Part shown: piece after piece, positions 1 through 6,184 of the stretch | How the letters are laid out: each line of letters opens with the position of its first letter | Position numbering within the stretch: the first letter of the stretch is position 1 | Source: an uncultured Hungatella sp. | GTDB lineage: Bacteria; Bacillota; Clostridia; Lachnospirales; Lachnospiraceae | Direction: 5' to 3' | Assembly: GCA_959018155.1 (NCBI GenBank) | Contig: CAUEKH010000158.1 | Location: 1 to 6,184, forward strand | Length of the DNA stretch: 6,184 nt | Notes under the pieces: model-generated | Seen by the model: the letters and a program-made list of their open reading frames with translations, nothing else | Told to the model about the DNA's origin: nothing | The model's database searches: none | Translations under genes and position numbers: made by a program

Positions 1-17
1 AAGTATAAAAGCATAAA

Positions 18-51
18 AGAAAAGGCGTGGCGCATCTGCCATGCCTTTTCT
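18..51 (-). terminator. Rho-independent terminator at the end of the operon, possibly bidirectional
   Basis: Two 14-base arms (18-31 and 38-51) pair around a 6-base loop (32-37) with one imperfect pair, at 27/42. Read on the minus strand, the stem is followed by a T-rich run (complement of 1-17), as expected for an intrinsic terminator. It begins 19 bases after the stop codon of the DUF1015 gene and so closes the ilvD-ilvB-serC-serA-DUF1015 transcript. The plus-strand reading also ends in TTTTCTCTT, and there the imperfect pair becomes a G-U wobble, so it could also stop transcripts arriving from the left. Seen directly; termination itself is inferred. Confidence 0.85.
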
Positions 52-69
52 CTTACTGAAACCAATCTT

Positions 70-1320
70 CTATTTTTCTTCACTCAACCGATGAATAAAC
101 AACCCACTCCGCAGCTTCGGTTCAAACCACGTTGATTTTGGCGGCATCAAAAGCCCGGCATCCGCCACGTCGAACAGTTCCTGAATCGACGTCGGGTACA
201 TGGAAAAGGCCACCTCCATGTCCTCGCCGCACCGCTTCTCCAGTTCTGAAAGCCCCCGGATTCCTCCGATAAAATCAATCCGTTTATCGGTCCGCGGGTC
301 GCCGATTCCAAGGATCGGACCGAGTAAGTAATCCTGGAGAACCGACACATCCAGCCCTTTCACCGGGTCGTCGCTGCAAAGCGCCTTACCGGCCTTCAGC
401 CGGTACCATTTTCCGTCTAAATACATCCCGAAAGTCCCTTTCACCTCCGGGGCAAACGGTTCGTTCCCAAGGCACGTCACGATAAATCCGGCTTCCTCCG
501 CCCGGCTTAAGAATTCCTCCTTCGACAGCCCGTTCAAATCCTTCACCACCCGGTTATACGGCATAATCATCAGCTGCTCATCCGGGAATAAAACGGACAG
601 GAAATAATTAAACGGCTCCTTTCCGGTATATCCCGGATTCTCCTCCCGCCGTTTCAAAGCCACTTTCACAGCCGAAGCCGCCCGGTGGTGGCCGTCTGCG
701 ATATAGGTGGCAGGAACGGCCGCAAATGCCTCCTCAATCGTCAGAATGGAGTCTGCGTTGTCCACCTCCCAAACCCGGTGGCGGATCCCGTCATCGGCGG
801 TAAAATCATAGAGCGGCGCCGTCCCTGTCTTTAAGGCCACCAGCTTATTGATGGTTTCGCTGGAACGGTAGGCCAGAAAAATGGGCCCCGTCTGGGCGTC
901 CGTCGTATCCACATGGCGGATCCTGTCGATTTCCTTCTCTTCCCTGGTATTCTCATGCTTCTTGATCACGCCGTTTACGTAGTCGTCAACCGAAGAACAG
1001 GCCACGATTCCCGTCTGGGTCCGCCCGTCCATGGTCAGTTCATAGATATAATACGCTTCCAGCCCATCTGCCACAAACGTTCCGTCGGCAATCCACGCAT
1101 TTAACAGTTCTGCGGCCTTCTGGTAAACGCGGTCGTCGTACATATCCATTTCCGGAGGGAACTGAGTCTCCGGACGGTCGATATTTAAAAATGATTTCGG
1201 GTTGGCGGCAGTGACCAGGGCTGCCTCCTTCCGATTGTATACATCATAGGGAAGTGCCGCCACCAGGGCTGCCTCCTTCCGGTTGGGTCTCACACATTTA
1301 AATGGTTTTACAACAGCCAT
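70..1320 (-). CDS. DUF1015 family protein (COG4198-like), candidate serine/phosphoserine enzyme
   Basis: A 416-residue soluble protein with no signal peptide or membrane segment visible. It matches the DUF1015 family as I know it: an N-terminal MAVVKPFKCVRP, ALPYDV at 22-27, NPKSFLNIDRPE at 40-51, a basic/acidic KKHENTREEKEIDR stretch at 120-133, ADGHHR at 208-213, and a C-terminal MPPKSTWFEPK at 392-402. Length is normal for the family. The start at 1320 was chosen because the family begins this way and a strong AGAGGAG site lies 6 bases upstream. A longer form starting at 1371 (17 extra residues) also has a GGAGG site and cannot be excluded. The gene is last in the operon, 76 bases after serA. 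DGHHR resembles the phosphate-binding loop of ParB/SerK-type free serine kinases. From memory, unverified, a Thermotoga DUF1015 protein has been reported as a pyrophosphate-dependent serine kinase. Together with the absence of serB here, a role in interconverting phosphoserine and serine is plausible but inferred. Family membership is far surer than function. Residues 13-20 and 29-36 are an identical octapeptide, NRKEAALV. Confidence 0.88.
   Translation of the reverse strand: MAVVKPFKCVRPNRKEAALVAALPYDVYNRKEAALVTAANPKSFLNIDRPETQFPPEMDMYDDRVYQKAAELLNAWIADGTFVADGLEAYYIYELTMDGRTQTGIVACSSVDDYVNGVIKKHENTREEKEIDRIRHVDTTDAQTGPIFLAYRSSETINKLVALKTGTAPLYDFTADDGIRHRVWEVDNADSILTIEEAFAAVPATYIADGHHRAASAVKVALKRREENPGYTGKEPFNYFLSVLFPDEQLMIMPYNRVVKDLNGLSKEEFLSRAEEAGFIVTCLGNEPFAPEVKGTFGMYLDGKWYRLKAGKALCSDDPVKGLDVSVLQDYLLGPILGIGDPRTDKRIDFIGGIRGLSELEKRCGEDMEVAFSMYPTSIQELFDVADAGLLMPPKSTWFEPKLRSGLFIHRLSEEK
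1214..1285 (-). repeat. 24-base near-perfect direct repeat inside the DUF1015 gene
   Basis: Copies at 1214-1237 and 1262-1285 differ at a single base (1234 versus 1282), and their starts are exactly 48 bases (16 codons) apart. Both are read in frame and encode the same octapeptide NRKEAALV (residues 13-20 and 29-36), with the six internal codons identical, so shared ancestry at the DNA level is more likely than convergence of the protein. The downstream copy, following ALPYDVY, is where relatives usually carry an NRKEA-like segment. The upstream copy falls in a variable stretch before ALPYDV. Overall spacing of family motifs looks normal, which suggests one stretch was overwritten rather than extra residues inserted. 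Confidence 0.85.
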
Positions 1321-1349
1321 CGGATTCTCCTCTTTCTCTTCACGACAGA

Positions 1350-1378
1350 GCGGGCCATAGGAACTATCCATGACCCGC
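1350..1378 (-). promoter_or_regulatory. Hairpin in the serA-DUF1015 gap, covering an alternative start codon
   Basis: Arms 1350-1360 and 1368-1378 form an uninterrupted 11-base-pair stem around a 7-base loop in the minus-strand RNA. Two of the pairs (1355/1373 and 1359/1369) are G-U wobbles in that RNA but A-C mismatches in the opposite RNA, so the structure is better formed in the operon transcript. No T-run follows, so it is not a typical terminator. One arm contains the in-frame ATG at 1371-1369 and overlaps the last base of its GGAGG site (1382-1378), while the preferred start at 1320 and its AGAGGAG site lie just outside. It may mask the upstream start, protect an RNA end after processing, or tune expression of the last gene. 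The structure is seen; the role is inferred. Confidence 0.5.
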
Positions 1379-1396
1379 CTCCGCTAAACTGTATAA

Positions 1397-2560
1397 TTAT
1401 TTAATCACGCGCACTCTCAGCACACCTTTGATTTCGCTTAACTTCTGGATCGTCGCCGCATTCGGGGCAGACTCCAAATCGAGAAGCGTATAGGCGTACT
1501 TGTCGCGGCTCTTGTTTGTCATGTCGGAAATATTTACATTATCCGCAGCCAGCGTACCGGTTATCTGGCCAATCATGTTCGGGATATTCAAATGCATCAC
1601 TGCAATTCGTCCGGCCATCTGGCAGACGCCCATATCACAGGCCGGGAAGTTGACGGAATTGCGGATGTTACCGTTGTCGATATAATCCATGATCTCCTCA
1701 ACCGCCATCTTCGCGCAGTTGTCCTCAGACTCCTCGGTGGAAGCGCCGAGATGTGGAATCACGATCGCGCCCTCCATGTTGACTGACTTCGGGTTCGGAA
1801 AATCGGTGACATAGTATTTCACCTTTTTATTCTTTAATGCCTCAGCCATATCATCCTCATTGACCAGAACATCGCGGGCGAAATTCATGACAACCACGCC
1901 GTTCTTCATCTGGGCAATGCACTCTTTGTTGATCATGCCTCTTGTAGAGTCGAGCAGCGGCACATGGATTGTGATGTAATCACACTCTCTGTAAATCGTC
2001 TCCACTGCGGTGATATGTTTTACATTTCTCGAAAGCATCCAGGCCGCGTTGATCGAGATAAACGGGTCATAGCCATAGACGTCCATCCCCAGGGAAGCCG
2101 CCGCATTGGCCACCTCCGCGCCGATTGCGCCGAGGCCGATGACGCCTAACTTCTTCCCCTTGATTTCACAGCCGGCAAATGCCTTTTTCGCCTTCTCTAC
2201 GGATTTGGCGATATTGGCGTCAGCCTGATTGGCCTTCACCCACTCGATACCGCCGACAATATCTCTGGAAGCCATCATCAGACCGGCAATCACCAGCTCC
2301 TTCACGCCGTTGGCATTGGCGCCAGGGGTGTTAAATACCACGATCCCCTGATCCGCGCACTTCTCAAGCGGAATGTTGTTGACGCCTGCGCCTGCGCGGG
2401 CGATAGCCAGCAGGCCTTCCGGAAGTTCCATGTCATGCATGGCAGCGCTTCTTACGAGGACGCCGGAAGCCTCCTTCATGTTCTCTGTCAGTTCGTACTC
2501 TTCATTTAACAGCGTCGTTCCCTTGCTGGAAATGGCATTTAAGCAGTAAATCTTTTTCAT
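1397..2560 (-). CDS. serA: D-3-phosphoglycerate dehydrogenase, short ACT-domain type
   Basis: Catalyses the NAD-dependent oxidation of 3-phosphoglycerate to 3-phosphohydroxypyruvate, the first step of cytosolic serine synthesis. The 387 residues hold a substrate domain, with ARAGAGVNNIP at 54-64, then an inserted Rossmann domain, with GLGAIG at 142-147 and Asp165 ending the second strand, which favours NAD. The catalytic Arg is R229 in NFARD (usually followed by Gly) and the catalytic His is H270 in PHLGAST. A C-terminal ACT domain spans about 318-387. At 387 residues it is shorter than the 410-residue E. coli enzyme and much shorter than long forms with an extra intervening domain. H323, N325 and N343 align with E. 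coli serine-binding H344, N346 and N364 at the same spacing, suggesting feedback inhibition by serine. The usual catalytic Glu before Pro is replaced: the segment reads TDFPNP (252-257). The start is fixed by a GAGGGGGAA site about 8 bases upstream, lying close to the serC stop, so translation is probably coupled. The gap from serC is 18 bases. Confidence 0.96.
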   Translation of the reverse strand: MKKIYCLNAISSKGTTLLNEEYELTENMKEASGVLVRSAAMHDMELPEGLLAIARAGAGVNNIPLEKCADQGIVVFNTPGANANGVKELVIAGLMMASRDIVGGIEWVKANQADANIAKSVEKAKKAFAGCEIKGKKLGVIGLGAIGAEVANAAASLGMDVYGYDPFISINAAWMLSRNVKHITAVETIYRECDYITIHVPLLDSTRGMINKECIAQMKNGVVVMNFARDVLVNEDDMAEALKNKKVKYYVTDFPNPKSVNMEGAIVIPHLGASTEESEDNCAKMAVEEIMDYIDNGNIRNSVNFPACDMGVCQMAGRIAVMHLNIPNMIGQITGTLAADNVNISDMTNKSRDKYAYTLLDLESAPNAATIQKLSEIKGVLRVRVIK

Positions 2561-2578
2561 GGCTGATTCCCCCTCTCT

Positions 2579-3664
2579 TTATTTCCCGTTCTTCGCTTCA
2601 AAATCTTTCATGAACTGTACCAGCGTCTCCACGCCTTCCATCGGCATCGCGTTGTAGATGCTGGCGCGCATACCGCCTACCGTCCTGTGGCCCTTTAAGT
2701 TCTCAAGGCCGGCAGCCTTTGATTCTTTTACGAACAGCGCGTCTAAATCGGCGTCGCCCGTTACAAACGGTACATTCATTAAGGAACGGTCTTTCTTCTC
2801 CACAGTTCCCTTAAACATTCTGCTCTCGTCAAGGAAATCATAGAGGAGTTTCGCCTTTTTCTCGTTGTATTCCTTCATGGCAGCCAGACCGCCGCGGTTC
2901 TTCAGCCATTTGAATACCTTGCCGCAGATATAGATCCCGTATGCCGGAGGCGTATTATATAAGGACTTCGCATCTGCGTGGGTCTTATACTTTAACATAG
3001 TCGGGGTGCCTGGTAAGACATCCTCGGTGATTAAATCTTCCCGGATAATGGCAATCACTACGCCGGCCGGTCCCACATTCTTCTGTGCGCCGCCGAAGAG
3101 CAGGCCGTATTTCGTCACATCAACAGGCTCAGATAAGAAACAGGAGGAGATATCAGCCACCAGGGTCTTTCCCTTTGTGTTTGGCAGTGTCTTATACTTT
3201 GTGCCGTAAATCGTGTTATTCTCACAGATATACACGTAATCCGCATTGTCGGAGACCGGCAAGTCAGATACGTCCGGGATATAGCTGAACGTCTTGTCTG
3301 CGCTGGAAGCGATGGCATTGGCTGTTCCGTAAAGCTGTGCTTCCTGGTAAGCCTTCTTCGCCCACTGGCCAGTGATGATGTAGTCGCCAACCCGGTTCTT
3401 CATTAAGTTCATCGGAACCATGGCAAACTGTTGAGAGGCGCCGCCCTGTAAGAATAAAACCTTATAATTGTCCGGAATCCCCATCAAATCCCTCAAATCA
3501 GCTTCCGCCTCGTTGATAATGGTTTCGAACATCTTGGAACGGTGGCTCATCTCCATGACAGACATACCGCAGCCTCTGTAGTCCATCATCTCATCGGCCG
3601 CTTCTTTTAAGACTTCCTCCGGCAGTACGGCTGGTCCTGCGGAAAAATTGTACACTCTGCTCAT
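2579..3664 (-). CDS. serC: Phosphoserine aminotransferase
   Basis: A PLP-dependent class V aminotransferase that makes O-phosphoserine from 3-phosphohydroxypyruvate and glutamate, the second step of serine synthesis. The same enzyme type can also serve pyridoxine synthesis in bacteria with the DXP-dependent route. Its 361 residues match the family length. Visible landmarks are YNFSAGPAVLP at 5-15, SHR at 40-42 (substrate Arg), GGASQQF at 74-80 (cofactor phosphate), W101 stacking on the cofactor, D171 in ADISS contacting the pyridine nitrogen, the Schiff-base lysine K195 in GGAQKNVGPAG, and HRTVGGMRAS at 326-335, whose H326, R327 and R333 match substrate-phosphate residues of the E. coli enzyme. 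All key residues are intact. The start is supported by AGGAGG 8 bases upstream and by the conserved N terminus. It lies 40 bases after ilvB and 18 before serA, so it is co-transcribed and makes the direct substrate pair with SerA. Confidence 0.97.
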   Translation of the reverse strand: MSRVYNFSAGPAVLPEEVLKEAADEMMDYRGCGMSVMEMSHRSKMFETIINEAEADLRDLMGIPDNYKVLFLQGGASQQFAMVPMNLMKNRVGDYIITGQWAKKAYQEAQLYGTANAIASSADKTFSYIPDVSDLPVSDNADYVYICENNTIYGTKYKTLPNTKGKTLVADISSCFLSEPVDVTKYGLLFGGAQKNVGPAGVVIAIIREDLITEDVLPGTPTMLKYKTHADAKSLYNTPPAYGIYICGKVFKWLKNRGGLAAMKEYNEKKAKLLYDFLDESRMFKGTVEKKDRSLMNVPFVTGDADLDALFVKESKAAGLENLKGHRTVGGMRASIYNAMPMEGVETLVQFMKDFEAKNGK

Positions 3665-3704
3665 ATCTCTTTCCTCCTCTTTCCTGTTTCTTTTTCTTCC
3701 TGAT
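3665..3704 (-). promoter_or_regulatory. Polypurine ilvB-serC spacer with the serC ribosome binding site
   Basis: Read on the minus strand, 36 of these 40 bases are purines, built from GGAAGAAAAAG-like stretches and ending in GAGGAGG eight bases before the serC ATG. No -35/-10 pair and no stem-loop is visible. This supports continuous transcription from the branched-chain genes into the serine genes with a strong, unstructured ribosome landing site for serC. Seen directly; the strength is inferred. Confidence 0.6.
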
Positions 3705-5384
3705 TTAGATTTTTAAATCATTTTCGTCAAATGCATCCTGAATCGGCGCGCCCGGGGAAACCATCGGGAATACCTTGTCATCACAATGAATCTGACAGTC
3801 TATAACAACAGGAATGTTTAACTCGATGGCTTCCTTCAGAACGTTTTCGAACTCTTCCTTACCCGTTACCCGGTAAGCCTTCGCGCCCATTCCTTCTGCT
3901 ACCTTAACAAAATCAACCGCGTCATTTAATACTGTATGTGAATACCGCTTTCCATAGAACAGGGTCTGCCACTGACGAACCATGCCAAGCACATGGTTGT
4001 TTAAAACGACCTGGATCACCGGAATATTGTAGCGGGTTGCCGTGGCAATCTCATTCATGTTCATGCGGAAACAGCCATCTCCCGCGATATTGATAACAGT
4101 CTTATCCTTGCAGCCCATCTTGGCTCCGATGGCGGCCCCCAGGCCGTACCCCATGGTTCCAAGCCCGCCGGAGGTGATGAAAGTCCTCGGCTTCGTATAC
4201 TTGAAGAACTGAGCCGCCCACATCTGGTGCTGACCTACCTCTGTGGTGATTAAAGCGTCGCCGCCGGTGACTTCATAAATCTTCTCAACCACATACGGCC
4301 CGGTCAGAACGTCCTTATTATATCTGAGTGGGTACATATCCTTCATCCGCTCGATATGGGCCAGCCATTCGTCATGGTTCACCGGATCGAGACGGGCATT
4401 TAACTTCTTAAGAATGATTTTCACATCGCCGATGACACTGGCATACGTCTTCACATTCTTGTTGATTTCCGCCGGATCCACGTCGAACTGGAGGATCTTC
4501 GCGTTCGGCGCAAACTTGGAGGCGTTGCCGGTCACACGGTCGCTGAATCTGGCGCCGACGACGATCAGCAAGTCACACTCGGTAATCCCGAAGTTGGAGG
4601 TCTTCGTCCCGTGCATTCCCACCATGCCGGTATACAGCTCGTCGGTTCCGTCAAATGCGCCCTTTCCCATTAAACTGTCCGCCACAGGCGCCTGAATCTT
4701 GTGGGCAAAGGACTTCAGTTCATCAGCTGCGTTGGCAATCACCGCGCCGCCGCCTGCAAAGATAAATGGCTTCTTTGCATTCCTGATCAAATGAAGCGCA
4801 GTCTCCAAATCCTCTTCCTTAATCGTATCTTCCTGACGGACGATGGGCGCCGGCGCCTGATACTCGTACTCACACGTCGCTGCCGTGACATCCTTGGTAA
4901 TATCAATGAGTACCGGCCCCGGTCTTCCCGTCTGCGCGATCTGGAACGCACGGCGGATTGTGGAAGCCAGTTTATTAATGTCTTTTACAATAAAATTATA
5001 TTTCGTGATCGGCATGGTGATTCCGGCAATATCGATCTCCTGGAAACTGTCCCGACCAAGGAGGCTGACCGCCACGTTACACGTGATCGCCACCACCGGT
5101 ACGGAATCCATACACGCCGTCGCAATTCCCGTGACCAGGTTCGTCGCGCCGGGACCGGAGGTTGCCATGCAGACACCGACTTTTCCTGTCGCCCTGGCAT
5201 ATCCGTCAGCCGCATGGGCCGCGCCCTGCTCATGGGAGGTCAGGATATGAGTGATCTCATCCTGATGTTTATAAAGTGCATCGTAAATATTTAAAATCGT
5301 GCCCCCCGGATATCCAAATACCGTATCCACACCCTGCTCTTTCAAGCATTCGATTACTATTTCCGCACCTGTCAATGTATTCAT
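3705..5384 (-). CDS. ilvB: Acetolactate synthase (acetohydroxyacid synthase), large catalytic subunit
   Basis: A ThDP-, Mg- and FAD-dependent enzyme that condenses two pyruvates to 2-acetolactate (valine and leucine) or pyruvate with 2-oxobutyrate to acetohydroxybutyrate (isoleucine). Its 559 residues match the family. Order: the pyrimidine-binding domain with FGYPGG at 23-28 and catalytic E52 in SHEQGAAHAADGYAR, then the FAD-linked central domain with GARFSDRVTG at 277-286, then the diphosphate-binding domain with GDG at 435-437 and LNNHVLGMVRQWQ at 461-473. This last domain distinguishes anabolic acetohydroxyacid synthase from the FAD-free catabolic enzyme. The ATG at 5384 has AAGGAG 7 bases upstream. 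It follows ilvD by 31 bases and precedes serC by 40. No ilvN regulatory subunit gene lies beside it, although large subunits usually rely on one for full activity and valine feedback. Positions matching plant Ala122 and Pro197 of the herbicide site are T29 and A105, while the key Trp is kept (W472). Confidence 0.96.
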   Translation of the reverse strand: MNTLTGAEIVIECLKEQGVDTVFGYPGGTILNIYDALYKHQDEITHILTSHEQGAAHAADGYARATGKVGVCMATSGPGATNLVTGIATACMDSVPVVAITCNVAVSLLGRDSFQEIDIAGITMPITKYNFIVKDINKLASTIRRAFQIAQTGRPGPVLIDITKDVTAATCEYEYQAPAPIVRQEDTIKEEDLETALHLIRNAKKPFIFAGGGAVIANAADELKSFAHKIQAPVADSLMGKGAFDGTDELYTGMVGMHGTKTSNFGITECDLLIVVGARFSDRVTGNASKFAPNAKILQFDVDPAEINKNVKTYASVIGDVKIILKKLNARLDPVNHDEWLAHIERMKDMYPLRYNKDVLTGPYVVEKIYEVTGGDALITTEVGQHQMWAAQFFKYTKPRTFITSGGLGTMGYGLGAAIGAKMGCKDKTVINIAGDGCFRMNMNEIATATRYNIPVIQVVLNNHVLGMVRQWQTLFYGKRYSHTVLNDAVDFVKVAEGMGAKAYRVTGKEEFENVLKEAIELNIPVVIDCQIHCDDKVFPMVSPGAPIQDAFDENDLKI

Positions 5385-5415
5385 ACGCCCACTCCTTTTC
5401 TATCTGAATGAATTT

Positions 5416-6184
5416 CTATTTCCCCGGCACCTCCAGGATTGCTCCTTTGCTTGCCGGCGCCGCCAGCGCCGCATAGCGCGCTAAGTATCCGGTTGTAACC
5501 TCCGGCACTCTCGGCTGCCATTTTGCCCTTCTGGCCTCCATCTCCTCATCAGAGACTTTAACGTCCAGTTTATTATTATTGATATCAATGGAAATGATAT
5601 CGCCTTCTTCTACCAGTGCGATCGGTCCGCCCACGGCCGCTTCCGGACATACATGGCCGATGGATGCGCCTCTCGACGCGCCGGAGAAACGGCCGTCGGT
5701 AATCAGCGCTACCGAGGAGCCCAGTCCCATGCCGGCAATCGCTGAGGTCGGATTTAACATTTCCCTCATACCCGGGCCGCCCTTGGGCCCTTCGTAGCGG
5801 ATAACCACCACATCGCCTGCCACAATCTTACCGCCCTTGATGGCTGCGATTGCGTCCTCCTCACAGTCGAAGACTCTGGCCGGCCCCTCATGCTTTAACA
5901 TCTCGGGCGCTACGGCGGAACGCTTGACGACTGCGGAATCCGGGGCTAAATTGCCCTTTAAGATGGCGATTCCGCCGGTGGTGCTGTATGGATTGTCAAC
6001 CGGACGGATTACATCCGGGTTGGTGTTGACACAGTTTTTGATATTCTCACCCACCGTCTTGCCGGTGACTGTCATGCAGTCGAGATTTAAGAGTCCCAGC
6101 TTGCTGATTTCATTCATAACCGCGTAGATACCGCCGGCCTCGTTCAAATCTTCTTGCGCCTGGGGCTGGATGTGGACGAGAGCC
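5416..6184 (-). CDS. ilvD: Dihydroxy-acid dehydratase, C-terminal part (cut by the window edge)
   Basis: Dehydrates 2,3-dihydroxy-isovalerate and 2,3-dihydroxy-3-methylvalerate to the 2-oxo acids in branched-chain amino acid synthesis. About 255 residues before the stop are visible, against roughly 550-570 for the family. The frame stays open to the right edge with [14 protein letters not shown], so the gene continues outside the window and the TTG at 6147 is internal, not a start. Diagnostic motifs are [37 protein letters not shown], and the IlvD signature [14 protein letters not shown], whose serine (codon 5685-5683) matches the proposed catalytic base. [12 protein letters not shown] and RRAKWQPR follow. 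The iron-sulfur cysteines lie in the missing N-terminal half, so cluster type cannot be judged. It is the first gene seen in the operon, 31 bases before ilvB, and shares the pathway with it. No frameshift or decay is visible. Confidence 0.96.
   Translation of the reverse strand, partial: ALVHIQPQAQEDLNEAGGIYAVMNEISKLGLLNLDCMTVTGKTVGENIKNCVNTNPDVIRPVDNPYSTTGGIAILKGNLAPDSAVVKRSAVAPEMLKHEGPARVFDCEEDAIAAIKGGKIVAGDVVVIRYEGPKGGPGMREMLNPTSAIAGMGLGSSVALITDGRFSGASRGASIGHVCPEAAVGGPIALVEEGDIISIDINNNKLDVKVSDEEMEARRAKWQPRVPEVTTGYLARYAALAAPASKGAILEVPGK

Noticed and set aside
1350..1378. serA-DUF1015 hairpin as an internal terminator
   Set aside because: No T-run follows the stem on the minus strand; the next bases are TCTGTCG. 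Called a possible regulatory or processing hairpin instead.
3665..3704. Separate promoter for serC-serA
   Set aside because: The 40-base spacer is nearly all purines with no -35/-10 pair or T-rich region upstream of a start site.
4701..5294. A 197-codon open frame on the plus strand, and shorter ones such as 4885-5250
   Set aside because: They lie wholly antisense to the clearly coding, motif-complete ilvB and show no recognisable domain. They are by-products of the codon use of ilvB.
6145..6147. TTG codon as a possible start of a short ilvD
   Set aside because: The frame continues open to the window edge with IlvD-like sequence (DLNEAGG spans the codon), so this is an internal leucine.
70..6184. 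Mobile element, defence system, CRISPR array or riboswitch
   Set aside because: Apart from the single in-gene repeat and two hairpins, no repeated spacers, transposase, integrase, attachment sites or long structured leader are visible. Coding sequence fills the window except for gaps of at most 76 bases.

Overview
The window reads as one stretch of a bacterial chromosome, with every recognisable gene on the minus strand. In transcription order (right to left) they are ilvD (3' part only, cut by the window edge), ilvB, serC, serA and a DUF1015-family gene. Base composition is close to balanced, with a slight GC excess by eye. Strong purine-rich Shine-Dalgarno sites precede each gene whose start is visible. 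The short ACT-type SerA with a DFPNP active-site segment, and the order serC-serA-DUF1015, both suggest a member of the Clostridia. From memory of similar proteins, Lachnospiraceae is the best guess. No mobile element, tRNA, rRNA, CRISPR array or phage sequence is visible.

Layout: 1-69 holds an intrinsic terminator just after the last gene. 70-1320 is the DUF1015 protein. 1321-1396 is a 76-base gap with a hairpin and two competing start sites. 1397-2560 is serA, and 2579-3664 is serC, 18 bases upstream of serA. 3705-5384 is ilvB, 40 bases from serC. 5416-6184 is the C-terminal part of ilvD, 31 bases from ilvB. The longest gap is 76 bases. No promoter or internal strong terminator is evident, so the genes look like one transcript whose promoter lies to the right of the window.

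Function: IlvB (acetolactate synthase large subunit) and IlvD (dihydroxy-acid dehydratase) are two steps of valine, leucine and isoleucine synthesis. SerA and SerC turn 3-phosphoglycerate into O-phosphoserine. No phosphoserine phosphatase (serB) and no acetolactate synthase regulatory subunit (ilvN) are present in the window. The DUF1015 gene sits where a serB could be expected. It carries a DGHHR motif reminiscent of ParB/SerK-type serine kinases, so it is a candidate for the enzyme interconverting phosphoserine and serine. That is the most interesting hypothesis here.

Most of the window is ordinary core metabolism. Points worth a second look are the DUF1015 protein, a 24-base near-perfect in-frame repeat at its 5' end, its two possible starts around a hairpin, the loss of the usual catalytic glutamate in SerA, and the joining of branched-chain and serine genes in one operon.
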